Below are positions 57,906-64,000 of a DNA stretch of 64,000 nucleotides, piece after piece (positions within the stretch are counted from its first letter, which is position 1; each line of letters opens with the position of its first letter). The stretch is from contig JADCRB010000037.1 in assembly GCA_021464245.1 (NCBI GenBank), forward strand, positions 1,690,056 to 1,754,055. Direction: 5' to 3'. Under the pieces are notes generated by a model. That model was given only the letters and a program-made list of their open reading frames with translations. It searched no databases and was not told where the DNA came from. The stretch is from Carallia brachiata (lineage: Eukaryota > Streptophyta > Magnoliopsida > Malpighiales > Rhizophoraceae). Position numbers and translations under genes: made by a program.

Positions 57906-59233
57906 CATCCATATATATATATATATAGAGGTTGGCAATTTTTATTTTTTATGTAGTTTTTTATGGATAATTTATAGTTTAGTTACGAAACCAAGTTATA
58001 TGCATCAATCCGAGGAGGTTGGAAATCATTATCACGATGCTAAAATTAAAATTCTAACCTATAACATAAATTAAACTAAAAGTTAACTATATTAAAATTA
58101 AAATTACTATGTTATACATATATCATATGAAAATTATTAAATAATTTTGTTATCTATTGAAAGGTTCTTTGGCCCATAAGTTACATAGTTATCTATTCTC
58201 TTAGATAAATTTCACATCTACTTTTGTCATAATAAGATCTCAATAAAGATTTTTAACTCTGACCATTAGAGCGTCTCAAAGGACAGTAAAGAATTTATCA
58301 AGTAAGAACAAACGCACAACATAGTGGTCCGAAAGTTTCTCGTTTTCAATCATCTAGGCTTGTTCAAATAGTTAAAGCATTATGCGTGTCTGAGGTGGTG
58401 CGAGTTCTACCACCTTCATTTCTCCGACAACATGTGGTATAATAATTTAGGGTTTGTACTCGGAGTAATTAAGCACTCTTTACAGTATTTTTTGATACGT
58501 AACGCCCTTTTTAGTAAAATTTAGTAGATTATTTTCACCAAAAAAAAATTAGTACATTACCGACTAAATATCTTAACGATAAAAAAAAAGTTTCTGGTTT
58601 TCAAGATTTGGAAAGGCAACAGCACGCGCCTGCTCTTGACCGGTGACCTCTGATCAACCCGTCGTATGCTAAATTACAGACAAAGGGCTTAGGGTTACAA
58701 TCAAGTGTAATCCCTGTTTTGGTCGCGCTTTACAGTCAACGGATGTCTGTACACATTAAATTTTAATCTAAGGAAATTTCCTTTTAATTTTTGTTAAATG
58801 AGTATAATTTATTTATAATTTTATACTATATAATAAATAAAGTCTATTTAAATAAAAAATTAAATATAATATTTTAATAATATTAAATTATAAATTAATT
58901 TTACTAAAAATAAATAAATACACCTTAATTTAAATACCAAACTATTTTGTACACCATACATCGTACAGCCTTGTAAGTGCCGCAGAAAGTTGCTCTCACG
59001 CGCTTTGTCACGTGTAGCTTACACAGCCGGGCAGCGATGGGTTATGCATTTAATAAATAAAGATATTATAAAATTTTAACTATATAAATTCTTTAATACA
59101 CATCATCATAATTTCTTAGATTAATAGCCAGTGCTCGTTTTCAAGGCCGGACCGACAACGTTGCTCGAATAGTACGTACAAGTTTTTCTTGTGATAATAA
59201 GCACGGCGATTGGCTAATGGCTCAATTGCAGCC

Positions 59234-59453
59234 GATGGTCTATTCTTAAACTATCATTTTTGTGTTATCGGTGTATTTTTATTTATGTATTGAGAAGTAT
59301 TAATAAAGTGGTTGATTGGGTTGTTAGACAAATTAGAGATGACCTTCTTCTTAAATTGGGCTAGCAACTCACCCGTGGCGCTATCACATCTATTATCCTC
59401 TGATTTTTCTGAGTAATGAAATGCTCCATGTTTTAGTGTCAAAAAAAAAAAAA
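59234..59453 (+). mobile_element. Poly(A)-tailed retroposon insertion, plus orientation
   Basis: Ends in an A run at 59441-59455 and is flanked by AATTGCAGCC (59224-59233) and AATTGCAACC (59454-59463). The empty site near 37250 reads CAATTGCAGCCTACAAG. No coding region. A SINE or truncated LINE 3' end. Confidence 0.75.
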
Positions 59454-59807
59454 AATTGCAACCAACAAGTTTCAAGCTCCTATAGCTGTGTACCCCTCAC
59501 GTTGTGGCCAGTTTACCCTTCCTTAAAAATAAAAAAATCTCATTGTAACACAAATAATTTTTATCTGAAATAATTAGTCAATATTTTTTATTCATATATT
59601 ATATAAATAAATTATTCCATCAAAATTCTCCAGATCCAAAAAAGAGTTTTTTCTTACCGTAAGCTTTAAAATGTATTTATGCAATTTAGCCTTGCACATG
59701 GTTGAAGGGAGTTTTTACGTTGAAGAGTAAAAAAGAAAAAGGAATAGGAAATCGAAGTGTGTCAAAGTCTGGGCTCAGAGCTCATTTGTGAAATTATAAT
59801 TGGAAAG

Positions 59808-61040
59808 TAAGGTTGTTCATAAACCGTTCATTTTATCAAAAATCATTCAATTTACATTGAACTTATCTGTAACTGTCAAAACTGCAAAGGAAAAAATTAT
59901 CCTCCGTTTTAAATTTTTAAAACCACTACAGACAGATTAGTGACGGTTTCGTAATTTTAAAAACTGCGATTGATCGATCTAATCCACCTCTATTTAATAT
60001 TTTAATATATATATTATATATATACTAAAACTCAAAAATTAAGGTGTTTAGCTTTACTGTGTTTAATGTTCTTTGCAATATTAAATTCTCAATTTTTCTG
60101 TGCAATTGGATGCTTAGAAATATTGCTTCTTTGATCCCACGATCTTGATACTCATTCTGATGCAAACTTGTACTTAAAAATGTTACTTCTTTGTCTCTTT
60201 ATGATAAAAGTATCCTTTAGCTTGTGTTCTTTGTGTTTCCATTGCCAATTTTATGTGGTTTCCCCGTAGGAAACCAAAATTTATGATTAAGGTACTATGG
60301 TTCTGTCTTCTTATATTTTTTATATGATGAGATTTATCTTGTCCAAATTGTAGTTATACTTTCAATTTTTTTATTTGTTTTTGGATTTGGGTACTCAAGT
60401 TTTTGTTTGGTTGCAACTGATGGAATGAAGGAATGGAGAAAGAAGTCTAGGTTTTTGTCTTCTAAGTCTCGTTGTGCTGGACTGTTAATTAAATTAGTTT
60501 GGAAAAGGGTTAACTTTTTGGACTCAAATGCTGTTATTTGGCTCCTTGGAAATAAGATGTTAGTTTTCTTATTTTTCTGAACTTTGATGCCTCTTTCCTA
60601 GTCATCCAATTTCATGAAATGTAATGTAGTGTGAATTTTAGTTTAGATGTTTAAAGTTTAAAGAAATGCTTTTTTGGCAAACACCATCTGTTTTGCTCTT
60701 GATTCCTATTTGTGTAATTTGCTTGCAATATCAACGGCAATAATTTACGGGGCCTCCGAGGAGTTTTCAAGTTTTTCTAGTTTTGGCTTCCAACTTATTA
60801 GAGCTTGAATTGAGGCATTCGAATTTTATTTTATATAGATATTTTAAAAAAAATATATCAAAAAATAAATTGTATAATTAAAAAAATCGTCCAAACAACT
60901 TAAACCAAATATATCAAATAGTAGATCAATTTAAATAATTTAAACAATTAATAAATTGATTAAAATTTGAAATTTACAAATCACTACTATAACAGATTAA
61001 TTACAATTTTTTTCCTATACCACTCAATCCACACACCCCA
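59808..61040. mobile_element. hAT-like non-autonomous element, about 1.2 kb
   Basis: The RLP3 flank reads AATTGGAAAGTGAATAC (near 37594). Here the same text is split after ATTGGAAAG (59799-59807) and resumes as ATTGAAAAGTGAATAC (61041 onward), an 8-9-bp target duplication with one change. The ends, TAAGGTTGTTCAT and, from the other side, TGGGGTGTGTGG, are short imperfect inverted repeats of hAT style. The subterminal CCGTTCATTTT and AAACCACTACAG region is also typical. The interior holds no open frame I can assign. Confidence 0.65.
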
Positions 61041-62086
61041 ATTGAAAAGTGAATACTCGAAATCCAAGCATCGGTGTATGTGAACTTCTTTCTAATTGAC
61101 ATGTCGGTTGAAGTCGTCCTGTCCCACAAACGCCTCCCCCCGCGTCTCCTAGGTAACGAGTGAGGACGAAGAAATTATAAGCACACATATGTAAGCCTTT
61201 TATTATTTTTTTTTTCACAATTCAAATAAAAAATTAAATTAAAAAAAACCAAATATCTCGTCAGGTTTTAAATTCCGATCTGGGCGTCATCCGGCCGTTG
61301 ATCTCCCTCACTCCCCTGTTTTTCACAGTAGTTATGTTTTTCACCCTATTCTAAAACCTCGATCAATTAATACGCTCTCGTTAGAATAGTGATTTGTAGA
61401 ACTTAAGAGGGAGAAAGCCTTTGTAACTGAGATAAATCCGTTTCTTTTATTTTTCTTCCGTTTTGATTGGGTTAGTCGACGGGGATCCAATGGGTCTCCC
61501 ACCTGAGCAACTTTCCTTTGCAATAAAATAATCCAAATTGATAAAATTGACGTATTATAATTTAGTTGGTATTAAAATTGCCTATACTATGCATGGTCTT
61601 GAGTGGCAGAATAAATTAATTTAAAAAAAAATAGTAAAAAGAATAATAGGGATTGAGTAAGATATTCAGTCTTTTTGTGACTTGAAAATGTGAGAATAAA
61701 ATTAAAGTTAATCATAAATTTTATTGGTTCATCTCGTAGAATTATTCTCCGTATTCATCTAATATGCGCATGTTATTACAAGTTGAAATCAAATCAGCAG
61801 CATTACTAATTTCTATTATGTTTTGTCCAGAAGGAAAAAAGAATTTTATTTTCTTTGTTCTTTTCCATCTGCCTATGAAGCCATTGTTTCGCACAATTTA
61901 TCTGGGATTAACCTGAATATCAAATATGGGTAGAAAAAACTATAATTAACATGATTTTGTTATTGAAAGAAAAAAAACATGTTTTTGATCTGACATCGCA
62001 TTTTGTGACAGACGTTGGCATTTCGGGGCAATACAAACAAGGGTTGAAAGTAACAACAGGCAGAATGCACTCCTCTCTGATCCTCT

Positions 62087-64000
62087 TCAATTTGGCCGGT
62101 GCCTTCGTCCATGATTTCTTCGAGCTCTGCTTCGGCGATTCCTGTTTCTTTCACCTAGCCGAGGGAAGATCCTGAAAACAACATATTCAATGTGTTTCCA
62201 GTACCAAGTCCTGTATCGCGTCCAGAAATTAATTGGACCAATGGTGATTCCCAAGCCAAATATAAACCCCACTTCAGCCAATATAAAGATAGTCTTGTCA
62301 AAACCTTCAACGGAATCCGAATCAATGTCCTCATGAATTGGCAACTGATCAACTCCGCAGATTACTTCTAGAGGACGGTCGCATAACGCTTCATTGCCTT
62401 CAAAAGAGGCTGCTGGAAACGACTGGAGCTGAGTACTCTTTGGTATCTGTCCAACCAGGCGATTGTGGGAGAGGTTCAGGAATGAAAGGAATGTCAATTG
62501 TGCAAGCCACTGTGGAATTGAGCCATTCAGGTTGTTGTTCGACAGGTCTAAAGATTCCAATTCCAGCAAGTTGCCTAAAGATGATGGGATTGAGCCGCTG
62601 AGAGAATTATGGGAGAGGTTAAGACCCATGAGCCCTTTGAGTTGTCCCATAAATTCTGGAATCGATCCTTCAAAATTATTGCAAGAGAAGTCGATGGAAG
62701 TGAATATGGTTAGGATCTTCACCAGCTCCATGTCGAGACCCTTAAAGGTAATTGTCATTGAATCATGATAGTATAGTTCGCTGAGGTGGAATGGCGTAAA
62801 CTTGAGATGATCGAAAATATCTTTTTCATCTCCTGTCATCGCCTTCAGGTCAGTTAAATTTCCTTGTAGCAGGCTGCCATTAAAATTGTTGGAAGCAAGG
62901 TCTATAATGTGAAGCCTTGGCCACTTGCCTTGAATATTTGGTCACCCAACGCTCCCATAAAATCTGTTGTTTCGCAGAACGAGGACGTGCAGGCTGGATA
63001 TGTTTTTCAAATGACAAGGGAAGGTATCCGTGATCTGATTGTTCCCAAGGTTGAAAACCTCTAACATTGTACAATGAGCCACAGTTTCTGGAACTTTTCC
63101 CACTAGTAGATTTTCACTCAGATCCAGAGACCATAATTGACAACCACCATCAAATTCATCAGCAATACCGCCATGGAACTTGTTTCTCCTCAAATTAAGA
63201 ACACGAAGGGCCCTGCTTTTCTGAATCAAACAGGTTGGTATTGTGCCACTCAAATTGTTGTAAGACAAGTCTAGAACTTGCAGGAAAAAACCATTGCACA
63301 GTGAATCTGGTACAGAACCTGTGAGGTTATTGTTGGAAAGTAAAAGGAAAATTGTGAAATTCAGGCTTGTACCAATGTTGTCAGGTATGAAAGAAGTAAA
63401 TTTGTTTCTAGAGTAATCTATGTATGCAGCAGAAGGTGGAAGAGGTGGCATCTTTCCCTGGAGCTGATTGTCATGCAGGTCCAGCATGCTAAGATCAGGA
63501 ATCAAAAAGGGCTGTTCTAGATCCGTCAGCAGATTATGTGAAAGATTCAGGTTGACAAGGGACTTGGTACCAATTTCCCATATCCAACGAGGTACAGGCC
63601 CAATGATTTTGTTGTCTGAAAGGTCTAAATAGCTCAGCCTTGATTGGCTACTTAGATTAGGAAAGAACCTAAGATTGCAAGAAGCAAGTTTCAATGTGCT
63701 GAGCTTGGGAAAGGAAGACAAGGTTGAATTGCTGGTATTTGGATCTACCGTCAACTTGTTGTATGACAAGTCAAGCGAAGTGAGATTCTGAAGCTTTGAA
63801 ATCCAATCTAGCTGCATGGTGCCATTAAACTTGTTAGATGAAAGTAAGAGAACATTAAGTCCTTTGAGATCAAAAATAGACTAAGGAATTGGCCCTTCCA
63901 AATTGTTGCTACTCAAATCCAGTGTGTCAAGAGAAGACAAAGGTGCATTTAGAATCTCAGGAACTTGGCCGTGGAATCGGTTGTAGGAAAGCAGAATCTT
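62087..64000 (-). pseudogene. RLP5: LRR receptor-like protein pseudogene, basic-tail class, runs off window
   Basis: Same frame throughout, but with a TGA at 62942-62944 where the other copies have the Cys of IGCPKTNG, and a TAG at 63881-63883 where they have Gln of GPIPQSIFD. Intact parts show LRRs, island YYHDSMTITFKGLDMELVKI, three 24-residue LRRs, cap EALCDRPLEVICG, stalk VDQLPIHEDIDSDSVEGFDK, membrane helix and the Arg-rich tail. It is the most diverged copy in the array (for example NLRRNKFHGGIADEFDGG), so it is probably an old member. The N-terminal part lies beyond 64000. Confidence 0.9.

Larger units (their letters stand above)
55810..59124. other. Spacer between RLP4 unit and RLP5 unit
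   Basis: Homology to the RLP3 flank ends near 56490. Then come the second copy of the dispersed repeat (56480-56590), a long (TA)n tract and a LINE RNase H remnant. No gene is seen; the rest is AT-rich. Confidence 0.5.
59125..64000 (-). repeat. RLP tandem unit, type B copy 3 (cut by window edge)
   Basis: Matches the 3' flank and gene of RLP3/RLP4, starting near the AAGGCCGGACCGA stretch at 59140 (compare 37170 and 49990). It carries two private insertions at 59234-59453 and 59808-61040. Confidence 0.8.

Noticed and set aside
50695..61523. Similar 60-codon minus-strand frames at 50695-50877 and 61341-61523
   Set aside because: The similarity follows from the duplicated RLP flank; the RLP3 copy is frame-broken and no motif is seen.
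1..64000. CRISPR arrays, operons or bacterial elements
   Set aside because: Introns, plant families and the absence of regularly spaced repeats exclude them.

Overview
The window is nuclear DNA from a flowering plant, probably a eudicot. It has GT-AG introns, AT-rich spacers, a cytosolic-type tRNA-Ile(AAU), and plant-only families: LRR receptor-like proteins, BAG chaperone regulators with ubiquitin-like domains, and HECATE/bHLH140-type bHLH factors. I cannot name the species.

Layout. 0.2-16 kb is ordinary gene space: tRNA-Ile, a three-exon Nudix hydrolase (+), a 0.5 kb imperfect inverted repeat, a four-exon BAG gene (-), a two-exon PEBP gene (-) whose last exon looks frameshifted, and a single-exon bHLH gene (+). 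From 17 kb to the right edge lies a tandem array of five Ve1/Cf-type receptor-like protein (RLP) genes, all on the minus strand: RLP1 (17.2-20.6 kb, one-base frameshift), RLP2 (29.5-33.0 kb, intact), RLP3 (38.6-41.8 kb, intact), RLP4 (52.1-55.3 kb, intact) and RLP5 (62.1 kb to the edge, at least two in-frame stops). Between RLP3 and RLP4 sit the 25-residue ribosomal protein eL41 gene (two exons, easily missed) and a 3'-truncated aprataxin-like gene with its P-loop kinase domain.

How it fits together. From memory, PEBP, bHLH140 and the aprataxin-like gene are neighbours in Arabidopsis (AT5G01300, AT5G01305, AT5G01310). Here the RLP array lies inside that block, and one copy of the array's flanking repeat joins directly onto the broken aprataxin-like gene. 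RLP ectodomains are nearly identical, but there are two unrelated membrane/cytoplasmic ends: a long acidic tail (RLP1, RLP2) and a short arginine-rich tail (RLP3, RLP4, RLP5). RLP3 has the stalk of one class and the tail of the other, and RLP1 and RLP4 share an internal tract, so the array is a recombination mosaic. RLPs of this class are cell-surface immune receptors that signal through SOBIR1-type kinases; that role is inferred from family.

The duplicated flanks act as natural empty sites, so several insertions can be defined at base level: a SINE, two poly(A)-tailed retroposons, a hAT-like element, a captured prolyl-oligopeptidase first exon, and a foldback MITE with an 8-bp target duplication inside a dead LINE.
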